NCBI GenBank assembly: GCA_050084985.1
Contig: JBITNC010000001.1
Location: 157,418,001 to 157,482,000, forward strand
DNA: 64,000 nt
Direction of reading: 5' to 3'
Source: Nageia nagi
Lineage: Eukaryota > Pinophyta
Shown: piece by piece, positions 30,471 through 43,629 of the stretch
How positions within the stretch are numbered: the first letter of the stretch is position 1
How the letters are laid out: each line of letters begins with the position of its first letter
Program-made: the position numbers and the translations under genes
Notes under the pieces: generated by a model
The model's input: the letters and a program-made list of their open reading frames with translations, nothing else
Database searches by the model: none
What the model was told of the DNA's origin: nothing

Positions 30471-31806
30471 TATTTCCAAATATAAAATGATTTCGAATTT
30501 CTCAAATAGATAAGTGCTTTACAAACATAAAATGATAATAGAAATGTGCACATAAAGAACAAAAAAACTATAAAAAGTGAGAGATAGAAACTTTATTGAT
30601 AAGTGTGAGGACATGCCCCTAGGTCATGTAACTATGATCCAATACTGACAACTGAATATATTCCCCAATGTTGGTGCTTCCCTCAATGTTGGCACTAGTC
30701 ATCTAATTACCAATCATGTTGAAATTAAACTTTATAAATCACATTCATTACATGTTATTCTTTTTCTATACTTTAAATTGATAAGTCACTTATCTGATTC
30801 TAAAATATGCCATGAACAACCTTACCCTCAAATCAAAATTCTCATTCCCAACTGCCAAAATTTGGTATTTATCCTTGATCTAATCTCATATCATTTTATA
30901 AATCATTCATACCTTAAGCAATATCAATCTCTCACCTATTTTTAAAAATAACCTATGAATGTTAGTATCGATGTTGGCCTTAATGTTGATGTTACCTTGA
31001 GCTTCCACATTGAGCTTAGTCATAAATGCACTTTGTAAATTTGTACATCAAGATTATTTTGCAATGTAGATAACAATTTTCAATGAATTTAATATTTTGG
31101 TCAAGGTCATCTACAAATTTTAAGTGATATATGTATCCTAATTTCAATTTAAATAGCGAAAACCTAATTCATTTGTCACATTCACCTATTGCAATTTGTG
31201 CTTTGGTCTAGAAGAGGGATAGTTATAATTTTGAGCAATTGGCGATTGTTAGAGTTGTACTTAGTTGATTTGTGTTTTCATTTGCTTATTGGTTACCCTT
31301 AGTTAGTTGTGAGGTTATTTTGGTTGTGCAAACATGATGATTACCAAGCAAGACACCCACCATGCTTGCCTTCTCCACAATAAGGTGCCTACTCATGGTA
31401 AGGTTTTTAAATTCTTATCTTCATGTTTCAAGAGGTTTTATAATGTAATTGTAGAAATGTGCCCTATATTTTGTATGGAACCCTAGGGTTTGGCATTTTA
31501 GGATCATGGTGTCATCGTTTTGTGATGTTTGTAGTGACCTCGTTGTCAATATCATAAATTTTTGTCTTGTTTCATTTTTTCATCATTTTCCCCTAGTTTT
31601 TAAAAGGAAATAATCAAAAGATCCCCATGTGGGCATTGGTGTAGGCATCAATGCTAGCATGGTAGATAAAGGACATGTATAATATAGTGTTTTTCTTAGT
31701 CTCAAGATATCATATTTATTTGTAAAATGTTAAACAATTTTTTTTTACCTTTTGAATTTACGAAATTGCATAATATGATATTAATACATACCTCATTTTT
31801 TTAGTT

Positions 31807-32824
31807 GCACTATCATAAGTTCCTCATGGAGCCTAAGCTAAGATCGAAGAGTTGGATTAAGGCATAGAGTTGGTACACCATGCTTACCTTGGAAGAGATC
31901 AACCTCCTCAACCATGTGTGAATGGGGTATTTACTACAAGCCCCATATGTATGGGTGGATAAGGATATGCTCAAAACCTTGATAGAGAGGTGGTTCGAGA
32001 CCACCATAACCCATTTACGTACAAGAGAGATCACCATTATTCTAGAGGAAATTCATAGGATTTTTCATGTTCATATAAAGGGGAGATCAATTTTCATTCA
32101 AGACAGTATGACCCAAAGACTTAAGGGGGAGTTAGCAACATGGCTCATAGGGATTAGAGAGTACCATGAAGGTAAGAAGGAGGCATACCTTCATCGAGCA
32201 TTCTAGAGGAAGGTGAAGAGGGTGAGGCAAGTTTGACTTATTATGGCAATGTATATTGATAGTATTGTGTATCCAAACAAAAACCATGAGATCTTTCCCC
32301 TTGGGCTTATTCATGTTATTCATGAGATATATCGGGGTGTGAAGTTTTCATTGGCACCTTATACTGTAGCATAGTTATACCATGACTTACACAATTTCAT
32401 TATGGTTCTGAAGAGTGGCAAGAGGGAGCACATTCATTTTTATTATAGTGTTGGGAATATAAACATGTTCATGTATTTAGGCCTAGAGAGCTTCCAATAC
32501 TAGGCTTATCAACTAATGATCCTACATGGTTCACATGGGCTAGGCATTGCAGGCTCACTCATCAACATAAAGTAGAGACATGGTAGAAGGTGGTGGATAA
32601 CCTATTAGTCAGTATGAATTATCTCAAACAACTATTTAGTTTTTTGTTTTATGTACCTAAAGTAAACCATGAACTATCATGTACCATATGTGATTTTCTT
32701 ATAAGTGATATTATCCATACACCATATGCATCCCTACTTTATTAGGTTAATGAACTAAGGGGAGAGCCAAGGTGGCAAAGGACACCCTGCTACCTTCAAA
32801 AAAGGAATACTTTTGTGGATCCAT
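31807..32824 (+). pseudogene. Plant mobile domain (PMD) pseudogene, 5' part
   Basis: Reads DMLKTLIERWFETTITHLRT and REITIILEEIHRIFHVHIKG (31950-32080), the PMD pattern of W-R-ETHTFH-L-GE-TITLEDV-LLGLP. Farther on, AMYIDSIVYPNKNHEIFPLG and YTVA-stop-LYHDLHNF (32240-32400) match the later PMD helices. Plant mobile domains occur in MAIN-type silencing proteins and in Gypsy and Mutator-like elements. Several stops and shifts are present. The frame is cut at 32824 by a solo LTR, resumes for 58 bp (34205-34262) with LDHVI-stop-KFGRRQ, and is cut again. An origin from a mobile element is likely but not shown. Confidence 0.7.
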
Positions 32825-34199
32825 TGTAACATCCCCTTTTGAGTACAATTGAGGAAATTTAGGATCTTTGGCATCCCTCTTGTAAATAATTTGTTTTATT
32901 TTATTATTGCATTTGTAGTAACTTGGGATAGAAAAATAATGGTCCTTTAGACCCACATTGTGAGCCCCAAAGTGGGATGTTTTCATCCCAAGCTTAGGAT
33001 GAGTTGTTTTATTATTAATTTTATTCACTTTGAGATCCTAAAGATTGATTGTGTGAATCCCAAGACTTATGTGACACCTAGACAACCAAGGCATGGCATG
33101 GATGGGCACTTGTGATCCCAACGTTGGACTTGGGGAGCATCATTACACTTGCACACCTTCACCACACTTAGGGAAGACCCTAGACCCCCATGTTGGCCCA
33201 TGATTATATATATTTGGTGTAAGTAGCCTTTGAAGGCTAACGTTTAGCATGTTTGACACCTAGGCGCATTGAGGAACATATATAACCCCACATTTGGGCA
33301 TATGAGGGCCTCTAAGAGGCTATCATTAGATTTGGAGGTTGGGGTGATGGCTCTTAGGTGAGATCTAGATCTAGGAAATGTTATATATGGCATTGGAGCA
33401 TCATTGTGAGGATATGTTGAATTTGATATCGAAACTATTTCTTCTCTTCGAAGTTCCTAAAGACTTGGTGGTGTCAAGCACCCTTAAGTGTGTAGCTCAA
33501 GTTAGAGTTTAGGAGACGTAGAACATATTTTGACTTATGCTTGAGGTGGTTATTCTTCCTCATGAGTCTTTCCCTTCTTTGAGGAGTCCATAAGTAATCA
33601 TCATCTTTGAATCCATCTGGTGGCATTTCGAAATTGCACTTATTCTCTTCATTGGGAGCTAGCTAATGAGGAAGCCCTTTAGTGTGGCATCCATAGATCT
33701 GGTAGAGTGTGATTGTTCTACCATTGTTGTATGTTGCAGATCTAAAGTTGAAGACTCTATAGCAACATATTTTTCTCCAGTGATCATGTTTTGCACATTG
33801 TATGCCCTAGTTGGCTCTTGGAAGCCAATGTTGAGCCCTTTGGCAATTGTTATTGTTTGTACTTCCTTCATTTTAGGTATTTGAGAGCATTTGCATTGAA
33901 TCTCCATGTATCTTGTCTAATTATAATGTTTATTTGCAATATTATTTTCATTGTGAGTGTGACATTTTATGCTTGGAAGTCATTCATTGCATTGGAGGTA
34001 GTTCATTGGGTTTGATGGTGCCCTAAGTGTGTAATGTCATGTTCCTAGACTCCATTTGTGATGTTGTTGCATGAGATATGGATACCCTAGTATGACGTTG
34101 GGCTTAGTAGTGAGTTATTTTACCTTAGCATTACTTATTTGATAATTATTGATGATTATTTAGCTAATTTCCATATTACAAAATTTTGGGGATTTAACA
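32825..34199 (+). mobile_element. Solo LTR of the TGTAACATCCCC family
   Basis: 1,375 bp, TGTAACATCC...GGGGATTTAACA, with a perfect 5-bp duplication TCCAT (32820-32824 and 34200-34204). It is related in layout and wording to the LTRs of the element at 11035-17791. A TATATATGG box lies at about 33380. It interrupts the PMD pseudogene. Confidence 0.92.
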
Positions 34200-34204
34200 T
34201 CCAT

Positions 34205-34262
34205 ATAGACTTGATCATGTAATATGAAAATTTGGGAGGAGGCAAGTAGTAGCACAACCATG
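34205..34262 (+). pseudogene. PMD pseudogene, 58-bp middle piece
   Basis: Encodes PYRLDHVI-stop-KFGRR-type sequence, matching the R-V-RQFG tail of plant mobile domains. It is isolated between the solo LTR and the next LTR element. Confidence 0.6.
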
Positions 34263-35269
34263 TGTAATGTCCCCAATTTGGGACATATAAATGTCTTCCC
34301 TCATGCTTATTCATTATGATCTCTAATACTTAGTCTAGGAATGTTTAATTATCATTTTATATACTTCAAATATTTATATTTGTGCCTAAAGGAATGCACC
34401 CAAAAATACAACATATTTAATGTTTATCAGGTAAGGAAAAAGGGTCGTTTAATGTAATAAACTCCCCTTGACCTAGTCTGCCATGCTTGGGGACATATAA
34501 GATGTTTAATATTTTATTATTACTCCCCTCTTGGTTGGCCATCATGGGAAGACATAATTGCATGTTGAGAAGACTATAAAGGCAAGTCATTTGGTCACAT
34601 GAAGACATCATATTGTGCATTCAATATTGGATCATTCGAAGCTTATGGATGCTTCCCTTCTCTACCTTCTAGGGCTTAAGGTCACTCCCTAGCTTAGAAG
34701 TGGCTTAGCTACACTTCTACCACTTGCATTCACCATTCTTGTCCTAGAGAGCTTGCATTGCTCATTTGGAGACTCTTGGAGATTTGTGCCACCCTTGTGG
34801 AGCCTTGGAAACCCTAGCGCATCACTTTGGGATACTTGGGATACTTGCACCACATATTTGGCATCTTTAAAGTTTAGGGCTTGCCCTAAGATCTTGTAAC
34901 AGGCTTGTAACAACCCTAATCTCATTCTTGGTCATTATTATTGATATTTGGCTCTTATATTACTCTTTAATGTGAATGAATATTGGTACATAATTTTGCT
35001 ATGCTTCTTTCTTAATTGCACATGGGAATGTATGCGAATTGAGTATACTTGGAGCTATATTTTTGTTATGTTATAGATTGATTTGTGCCCTAATTTTAGT
35101 TGAATTTCAACATGTTATGAGTGCTTATATCAGATTTAGATACTATTGTTATATTCCAATTTTAGTGCATGACGTGGATGGTTTATGAGGGTTTTAATCA
35201 ATGCCCTAGTTTGAGAATTAAAGTGGAATTGAATGCTAAATTTAATAAATCGAAGAAGGGTACATTACA
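34263..35269 (+). repeat. Left LTR
   Basis: 1,007 bp, TGTAATGTCC...GTACATTACA. It matches 39253-40250 along its whole length with scattered substitutions. Confidence 0.92.
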
Positions 35270-35270
35270 G

Positions 35271-35284
35271 TGGTATCAAAGCTC
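35271..35284 (+). other. Primer binding site
   Basis: TGGTATCAAAGCTC begins one base after the left LTR and fits the initiator Met-tRNA type. Confidence 0.88.
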
Positions 35285-35399
35285 AAAGTCTTGCCAGCCT
35301 ATGAGGACTTTCTACATGTCAAAGCATCATTACTACATAAGAAGGAATAAGAATCTTTTGGAGATTAAGAGTAGAAGTGAAAGTGAATCAGGAATGGAG

Positions 35400-36490
35400 A
35401 GATCAAAGAATGTTGATCTAGCACAATAGTTTGCAACCATGGTAGACTTGCTTTCTCAACTTGTGAAGAAGGTGGATGCTCTTGTACCAACTCCATAAGC
35501 ATAAGAGGGATCAAGAAATCCATCTAGGGTAGCCACACCAGACCAAAGAAGTGAAGAATCAATTTTTCCTACTTGACCACCTCTACCCAAGCCGTCCATG
35601 CCCTTGTTCTTACAAGAAGAGGAAAAACCTAATGAAGGCCTTGAAACCTACTTCACTCAATATCAAGGTAAGAGTTCCAAATTCAAGTAAACTATTACAT
35701 TTGAGAGTTTTCTTAATATTATGGGGAAGAAAATAGGAAAAATAAATGATTATCATGATAAAAAGCACCTACAAAAGATGCAAGTACCAATGTTTGACGG
35801 TAACACCCCTACACCTAGGGCTTGGTTACAAAAGCTTCAAATATACTTCACTCTTTGCCCTATGAGAGAGAAACATGCAATCATATTTTCCTCCCTTCAC
35901 CTTGATGGTATAACATATGAGTTATGGCACAATGGGTTCACCACATTAGGGGCATAACAATGTTATCATCTTTGAAGAGTTTTGCCAGAGTTCTTAAAAG
36001 ATTTGAGAGAAAGGATGAAGAATAATATTTCAAACAAATGGTTACACTTAACCAAGTTACTTTCATGGGAAGCTATGTTGAATATTTTTAGAGAAATTAA
36101 ATCATGGTTTTGAATGTATCGGATAAGAGGATAGCTTTCCTATTTATGGAGGGACTTAAGGAACCTTTGAAAGGATTGGTTAAAGCCTTTGACCTACCTA
36201 CTCTACAAGATGCAATCAAGAGAGCTCTTACTCTTAAAGATTATACATTCCAAGGATCAACCAAATCACACCATTTCATACACCTAACATGGGAACTCCA
36301 TACAAGAAGGATAATTCACCACCCATGAGAGGCTCATCAAGTGGAAAGGCCACTTTAGCTCCTCCCACCATATACACAAGAAGAACCAAGAATGAAAGAA
36401 ATGAGCCAAGAAGGAAGAATCTATGTTTTAGTTGCAAATAACTTGGAGATTGATTCATTGTTGCCTTGGTAAAGGGGTAATACACTACAT
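35400..36490 (+). pseudogene. Gypsy-type gag (broken)
   Basis: 35721-35957 reads MFDGNTPTPRAWLQKLQIYF and LHLDGITYELWHNG, the same gag motif as in the 11-kb element. After a break, 36104-36328 reads FLFMEGLKEPLKGLVKAFDL and PTLQDAIKRALTL, the end of the gag core. A degenerate knuckle NLCFSCK-stop-LGD follows at about 36418. It needs at least three frame changes to read through. Confidence 0.85.
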
Positions 36491-36572
36491 TGAGATTTTT
36501 TCACAAGTAGAGTCATTCGATGAAGAATTTGATACTAATGAGTATGATGAAGATGAATAATCATACAGAACC

Positions 36573-37100
36573 ATGAATATGCAAGGTCCCAATCCTAATT
36601 CTACCTCACCAATGACTTCAAGAGGAGGAACACTAGCTACATTGAATGGTATGAACCAATACTTCACTATCATGGTCCCCAAACAAGTTTTGGGAGAAAA
36701 GGTTTTAGTTTTGATAGATGGAGGTGCTACTGATAAATTTGTCAATGAGAAGCTATCCACTGCCAAGAAGATGAATACCTAACCATTTCTAGGTTTTTAT
36801 GTGATAGTTGGGAATCTGAATATTACACCCTATAAAAAATATGTGCCCAAGATGAAGGTTAATTTGATAGACTACACTATTGAAGATGACTTATTCATAT
36901 TCCCTTTGGAAGATTCACCTCATGTTATCTTGGGGGTACAATGGCTAGTATCCTTGGGAGACTACACCACCAACCACTCAACTTTGCAATTCAGGTTCAA
37001 GAGTGGAGATCGTAAAATCACACTTCAAGGCATCAAAGAGGATAAGAACCAAAATGCTTCCATTAAGAAATTGGAGGTAGCCACATCAAGTGCAAAAGAA
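36573..37100 (+). pseudogene. First aspartic protease-like domain
   Basis: Reads VLVLIDGGATDKFVNEKLST (36704-36763), in which the catalytic Asp is kept (DGGAT for DSGAT). A stop at 36780 interrupts. The frame continues with LFIFPLEDSPHVILGVQWLV (to about 36952), the ILG-x-x-WL element, then ITLQGIKED. Confidence 0.85.
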
Positions 37101-37429
37101 GAAATTGCATCAAGCATGGGACTACAAGAGGATAAAAGAAGACCATGGGAACAAAGATGGATTTTTACACCAAGAGGCATCCAAGAAAAAGGTACACATG
37201 TGACTCCATGTACTTTTAGTTCCTCTTCACATTCTTCTATTTTTGAACATAGAATCAATCCCTTAGCTTATCTAGAATTCCTTCAACCCCACCAAACATC
37301 CTTTAAAAAGCCCAAGATGGCCACTAGACCCTATATGTATGGAAAACTATTAAAAAAAAGATCCCTCATTCACCCACCAAGAAATTAAAAAGAGATATTA
37401 GAGGATTCATTAAGCCTTTGGTAAAACCA

Positions 37430-37760
37430 TTCAAATACCCCATCTAAAATTAGAGGGAAACCTTATGGGAGAACCCATTCTCACCCTAGTAGATAATGGA
37501 GCCACAAATAACTTCATTAATGAAGCATTTTTCCTTAACACAAACTTAGAGAGAGTTGAAACTCAATAGTTTGGAGTCACCAATGCTAGAAGATACCAAA
37601 CCATATGAAAATAAATGATTATGGATCTTGAGTTGATCATTGGAAACCATAACATCATAAAAGACTTATACATCTACCCCATGGGTTTCTCACCTCACAT
37701 TGTCTTAGGAGTTCAATGGTTAGATAAATTAGGATATGCCACCTTCAATTACTAAAAGTT
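37430..37760 (+). pseudogene. Second aspartic protease-like domain
   Basis: Reads GNLMGEPILTLVDNGATNNF (to about 37516) and, after stops, LYIYPMGFSPHIVLGVQWLD (to about 37725). The catalytic Asp (DNGAT) and the VLG-x-x-WL pair both recur about 760 bp after those of the first domain. The order and spacing suggest an internal duplication within the element. Confidence 0.75.
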
Positions 37761-39252
37761 GGAAAGTACTTATGAAGATTTCCGAAGAGAAAGTTTTCCC
37801 ATCAGCTATGACACATTTTCAAGCAAATATAACAAGGGAAACCTCAGTTATAGGAGAAGACTACCTTGGTAAAAAAGGGTAAAAGACATGGTTGCATAAG
37901 TTAGGCTTTTGTCTACATTTGGTAACCAGTAAGCAAGACATCTTATGGGTGACAAAGGTAGCATTACAAAGCTTCATTGGTTAGCAATAATTAGCCCTTT
38001 GAACAATAGTGATCTCAATTTTAATAAATTTTATGGGAATCTTATGATATTCAAATAGTCCAAACTCTCATTCCCCATGGAGAGACAACTTAGTTGATTC
38101 TTATGGTAGTTTGTTGGACATGTTTTCATCTTTTGAAAACATACTTAGTTTGGGATATGTGAAGTGGAAGGACATTAATAAAAGATTGCTTCAAATAACA
38201 ACAAATAGGGACAACAATACTTCCACAAGTTATGACAATATTTGCATTATAAAAAAAGGTAAAAAATCATCTCCTATAGCAAAGGAAATCCAATTTAGTA
38301 TCTTTGATTTTTATAATAGTATTGGATTCTTGGTCGCCATTATAAAAGTATCATACATGTATGCGAAGGATAAAATGAAGGATAATGAATGGTCGAGTTT
38401 TGTACAACAAGGTATGATGATTTTGAGAAGGGGAAACAACCCTCTTCATTTTTATAACAACCATAGCATATCTCAACTTTTGATTATACATATAAGGTGT
38501 AGATTTTTGTTGAGTTCATACTTGAGTTTGGGGTAGCTAAACACACTTTTACACAATATGTTATTTAAGTCCAAAAGGAGATAACAACAAGGAAGAAACC
38601 ATCTTATGATGCTTCATACAACAACACGTATGAATCTTGATGTTTCCAATCAAGGTACAAGTTTGCAATCATGTATGTATCAATTTGACATAAACAAGGG
38701 CATATCAACCTTGAATATTGGTTTGAAGATTGACATATTTAGAGAAATATAGTTTATGGACTTGAAATGCAATTCATTATTGATTGATTTGCATCATGTT
38801 TTGGTTGGTAACAACCCTACCAAATTCAGTTCATTTGGCATAAGGGATATAGCAACAAGATCAAATAAAGGTGAGGCACTTGGTAAACACTTGAACAACA
38901 TCCTCATATTTGTAAAAAGTGCTACATCAACCATGATTACTCACATTCTTGGGATAACAAGGCATTATGATCAGATTTGATACATGATACAAGGTTGGAG
39001 GTTGGATGAATCTACATCATCAACAACATTTCTTGCTTATGCACTTTGGGAAAAAAACCTCTATAAGTACATAGTCTTGACATCATCAAGGGACTATTTT
39101 GAAGAACTCTTAGATAGATTGTTAGCACATTTGAAGGACCACTATGGGGCCAAACGTCACTTGGAAAACTTGAAGACAAGGCAAAAAGACAAGCATCATT
39201 TTAGGATATGTTTGGAATTGCATGAGGGAAAGTAATTTGAAGAGGGTGGACT
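37760..39252 (+). other. Unassigned region before right LTR
   Basis: Open frames at 38111-38536 (141 codons), 38756-38980 and 38984-39235 have no motif I recognise. The last ends CLELHEGK-stop-FEEGG over the polypurine tract, recalling LLEGKQFERGG at the same place in the 11-kb element. A shared short 3' segment is possible. Confidence 0.4.
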
Positions 39253-40250
39253 TGTAATATCCCAATTTGGGACATCTAAACATCTCTCCTCATGCTTATT
39301 CATTGTGATCCCTAATACTTAGTTTAGAAATATTTATTTGTCATTTAATGTACTTCAAATATTTATATTTGTTCCTAAAGGAATGCACCCAATAATAGGG
39401 CATATTTAGTGCTTATTGGGAAAGGAAAAGGGATCATTTAATATAATAAACTCCCCTTGACCTAGTTGGCCATGCTTGGGTATATTCAATATGTTTAATA
39501 TTTTATTATTACTCCCCCTTGGTCAGCCATCATGGGAAGACATAATTGCATGTTGAGAATATTATAAAGGCAATTCATTTAGTCACTTGAAGACATCATC
39601 TTGTGTATCCAATATTGAATCATTCAGAGCTTAAGGATGCTTCCCTTGTCTACATTCTAGGGCTTAGGGCCACTTATTAGCCTAGAAGTGGCTTAGCTAT
39701 ACTTCTACCACTTGCATTCATTATTCTTTCCATTTGAAAGCTTGCATTGCTTATTTGAAGACTCTTGGAGACTTGCACCACCTTTGTGGAGCCTTAGAAA
39801 CCATAACACATCACTTTGGGATACTTTTTCCACATCTTAGAGTCCATATTTGGCATATTTGAAGTGTAGAGATTACCCTAAGAACTTGTCACAAGATTAT
39901 AACAACCCTATACTTATTCTTGGTCATTATTATTGATATTTGCATCTTGTATTGCTCTTGAATGTTGCTTCATATTTATGTTATGCTTCTTTCTTTATTG
40001 TAGATGGGAATGTATACAAATTGAGTATTCTTGAAGCCATATTTATGGTATGTTACAGATATAATTTGTGCCCTAGTTTTGGTTGAATTCAACATGTTAT
40101 GAGATCTTATATAATATTTAGCCACTATTGTTATATTCCAATTTAAGCACACGATTTGGATGGTTTATGAACATTTTAATTGATACCCCAGTTTGAGAAT
40201 GAATGTGGGATTGAATACTAAATTTAATAAACTATAGAAAGGTATATTAC
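39253..40250 (+). repeat. Right LTR
   Basis: 998 bp, TGTAATATCC...GTATATTACA, preceded by the polypurine-like GAAGAGGGTGGACT. Partner of 34263-35269. Confidence 0.92.
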
Positions 40251-40255
40251 ACCAT

Positions 40256-42480
40256 GCCATCTAATAATACACACAGGATACATGACCTTAGGATTTATGA
40301 AGTATTACATGTATACAAAATCATGATATGGGCGGATAGGGATAGGACCTTCTCTATAACCATAATTCCTAAGCCCTCCATTGGTGGCCTCATCACTCTT
40401 AACTTTCATTTAGGACTCCTTATAACATAAAACTATCATAAGAACTTTCATGTATTAATATGGCATGAGCATAACATAAGTAATGTGATATGCCAAAATG
40501 GGCACTTACTTCACATTGAGCTTATCACCAAAAATTATCAAGACTAGGGTAGTCATACTATAAATAATTGTACTAATGAGGAAGAAGTCTAAACCTTGCA
40601 GATTATATTATTCCAATATAAGAGACCTCAAAATGAACTAAGTCTGCTAGCCTAGTAGATGATGTCATCTCAATAGATGAAAGATCAAAATGAACTAAGT
40701 TTGGGAGTCTTGACCAAAATACATCAACAACAAAGTGACCTATAGCCGATAAATAAGTAAATCTCTTGAAAGACTCCAAGGCTAGTAGGTGATATTGACA
40801 TGCACATAGAAGTTTTAAAAGCACTAAAGCTGACAACCTGATCAAATGACATCAACATATAGAAAAATCAAATGCTAGCAAATAAAATAAAATAAGAAAA
40901 TATTGATCAAGAATGATAGGTGATTATAGGTAATCAAAGAAATGAAGTTTTCAACTAAGGTTGATGATTTTTAAGCAATTACATCATTCAATTCATTTAT
41001 TTTCAACAACAAGAGGCTATTGATAGATCACTGAAGAGAAGATAGGCATGCGAGGATCTAGCCAGATGATAGAACATGCCAACAACACTTGGCATGCATG
41101 AAGGGACATGGATGAAACAATAGTAGTAGCATCAAAATTCTAAAGAGATCCAACCACAGTAAATTTGAAGTATTAGTTGATCAACCATGCTTGTACAATG
41201 ATAGAGGTCCTAAAGTGACTTACAGATTGAATTGTAGTACACCTTGAGAAGTCTAAAGTTTTAAGATTCAGGTATATAACATGAGGCAATGATACTCTTG
41301 TGTACCCAAAAAACCCTATTATAGTGCACAAAACATACTCAATATGTTATTACACACATGATCTTTAGGATATAACATAACATATGCAAATATGAGTGTA
41401 AAGATATGTTTTAATCAAGCAATTATATTTCAAAAACTTGTAATAATGCTAAATAAATCTAAATGCATCTAAATCTTATGAAAGGGCCTCCAATTTAGGC
41501 CCTTAAGGAACCTAAATGAGTTTGATTTAAGTTTCCTCACTCCAAATGATAATGTGAGCCCCCAAGCCTCTAATCAATGAGGACAATGGATATAAGGATG
41601 TCTATTATCCAATGTGAATATGCCTATATGTTATTTAAAAAATTAGAATTGTTCTTTCAAACAATTGGAATGGATCTAACCAACAATTTATGCAATTTGA
41701 CCAAAATTATGCTTCAAGACTTTCAAAATATTTCAAACCCTACAAATTTTAAAGAACCTAAAAGATCCTTAGATCTCTAGGATCCAAGGATACCCACAAG
41801 GCTAAATATATGCTTAAACCATAATGTATGGAGCAAAAATGGAGTTTTAATTTATATAAATGCAAATTATGATATTTTATCCTAACAATATACTAAATTC
41901 AAATAATTTCAAAGGAGGATACAAATTTTGAAGCTCCCAAGCATTTCCATGGTGAATTCTTGCATATACCAACAAAAACCTTGAATATACACAAACATAT
42001 GCAATATAATGTCAATATAAGCATAAACACACAATAGAAAAGTCACCAATCATGTATAGAACCAATCTTGAAGAGAATTGATGGAGAATTAAGGTTAAAA
42101 CCCTTGATTCTTCCAAACCCTAGCTTGAAAAATCTTGGAGTAATTTTGATAGCATGAATTGAAAAGTGAGCATGAGCAATAATGAGTTAGGAGAATATTG
42201 ATCCAAGTATTAGATTTTTAATTTTTCATTATGTTTTATATCATGCTCATAACTTAAACTTTGTTATCTAGGAATACCTTTTTTTTTTCTTTATTTTGAT
42301 TTTTAGTGATTATTGCTTCTTTTGAAATATTTTAGCACTTTATGAAATACTTAGCTTTTTAGAACATTTGAATAATTGATTTTTTAGGTATTTATACATT
42401 TTAAATTAAGCATATCAATGCAATTAATTGATAGTTTAAGAAAATATGTTATTTTTGGGTGTCTACATTTTGCCCCTATT
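40256..42480. other. No gene seen
   Basis: AT-rich sequence. The first bases should continue the PMD pseudogene, but no recognisable remainder was found. GGGTGTCTACATTTTGCCCC near 42460 looks like a retroelement border but has no partner. Confidence 0.35.
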
Positions 42481-42499
42481 GGACCAAGTCTTTTGCAAA

Positions 42500-43625
42500 A
42501 AAGACTTGATTCAACACATGTATATATATTATGTTTATTTGAACAATTTAGATTTTGAGAAATTTATATTTTGAACAATTTAGATTTTGAGATATTTAGA
42601 TTTTTAACAATTTAAATTTTGAACACTTATGCTTTTTGGAATATTTATGCTTTTTACACTTTTGCTTTTTGAATTTTTTCCCCAATATAAGTGTATATGT
42701 TTGTAAGCTCATAGACCTACCCAATATTCAAATGATACTTTGTAGAAGAGTATGTAGTTATGGATGTAAGTATGTATACTTACACAATGTTAAGGAACAA
42801 GTTTAAAATAAATCCCAATCATGAATCAATATAGGATATGCCTTAATTTATGGCAACATGAAATAAATAATATGCCCCAACTCAAAAATTGGTGTGTGCA
42901 AGTGTGGAAAGAGCCACATTTATTCCCAATGTGGTATGTGATACGGGCAAAACCCAATGTGAAAGGATACCTAGACCCATCCATGTTGAAATATTTAGAA
43001 AAAAACTAGTAAAAGTGTATGATGGTCTTGATCCAAAATTTATGATTTTCCATGTATCCATAAGTTGTAGGATTTAAGTATTAATTCGTATGAGATATGT
43101 CTAAATGAATTCCCCCTCAAATGATGGTTTTATGGATGAAAAAAGTGAAGTTCGACATAGCATAGATAGATTTAGAAGGTAAGCTATTTGAAAGGTAAAC
43201 ATATTTTGAAATTTTTAGATTTTAACTTTTTGAGATTTTAGCTTTTATAGCTTTTTGAAATTTTGAGATTTTTGAACTTTTGATTTTGAATTTTTTAGAA
43301 ATTTTCAACTTTTGATTTTGAGATTTAAAAAAAATATTGAACGTTTGATTTTGAGCTTTTTAGAAATTTTAAACTTTTGATTTTAAGCTTTTTAAATTTT
43401 TTGAGCTTTTTAGAAATTTTGAACTTTTTTAGAAATTTTAAACTTTTAATTTTGAGCTTTTTAAAACTTTTGAACATTTTGAAAATTTTGAGATATTTTA
43501 ATTTGTAGACATTTTGGAGATATTTTGATTTTAAGACATTTTGAAAATATTTTGATTTTGACATTTTGAAAATATTTCATTTTTTAGACATTTTGAAGAT
43601 ATTTTGATTTTTATATATTTTGATT
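42500..43625. repeat. Low-complexity A/T tract with TTTGAGATTTTT-like words
   Basis: Two blocks (about 42530-42680 and 43195-43625) are built from drifting copies of GATTTTGAGATATTT and GAACTTTTTAGAAATTTT. The minus-strand frame at 43325-43564 (Lys/Phe-rich) is a product of this composition and not a gene. The sequence between the two blocks is ordinary AT-rich DNA. Confidence 0.8.
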
Positions 43626-43629
43626 TTGA

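Larger units (their letters stand above)
28615..31800. other. TOP3A 3' flank and intergenic DNA
   Basis: The first few hundred bases are the probable 3' untranslated region; no clear AATAAA polyadenylation signal could be assigned. The rest is AT-rich with short duplications listed separately and no recognised coding segment. Confidence 0.45.
34263..40250 (+). mobile_element. Gypsy-type LTR element with gag and two protease-like domains, no polymerase seen
   Basis: 5,988 bp with terminal TGTAATGTCCCC...TATATTACA, flanked by a perfect 5-bp duplication CCATG (34258-34262 and 40251-40255). LTRs are 34263-35269 and 39253-40250. The interior has a primer binding site, gag, a protease-like domain, a second protease-like domain, and then about 1.4 kb of unassigned sequence to the polypurine tract. 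No YxDD, RNase H or integrase motif was seen. It is a second gag-protease-only element in this window. Confidence 0.9.

Noticed and set aside
43325-43564. Lys/Phe-rich 79-codon minus-strand frame.
   Set aside because: Low-complexity A/T repeats explain it; no domain.
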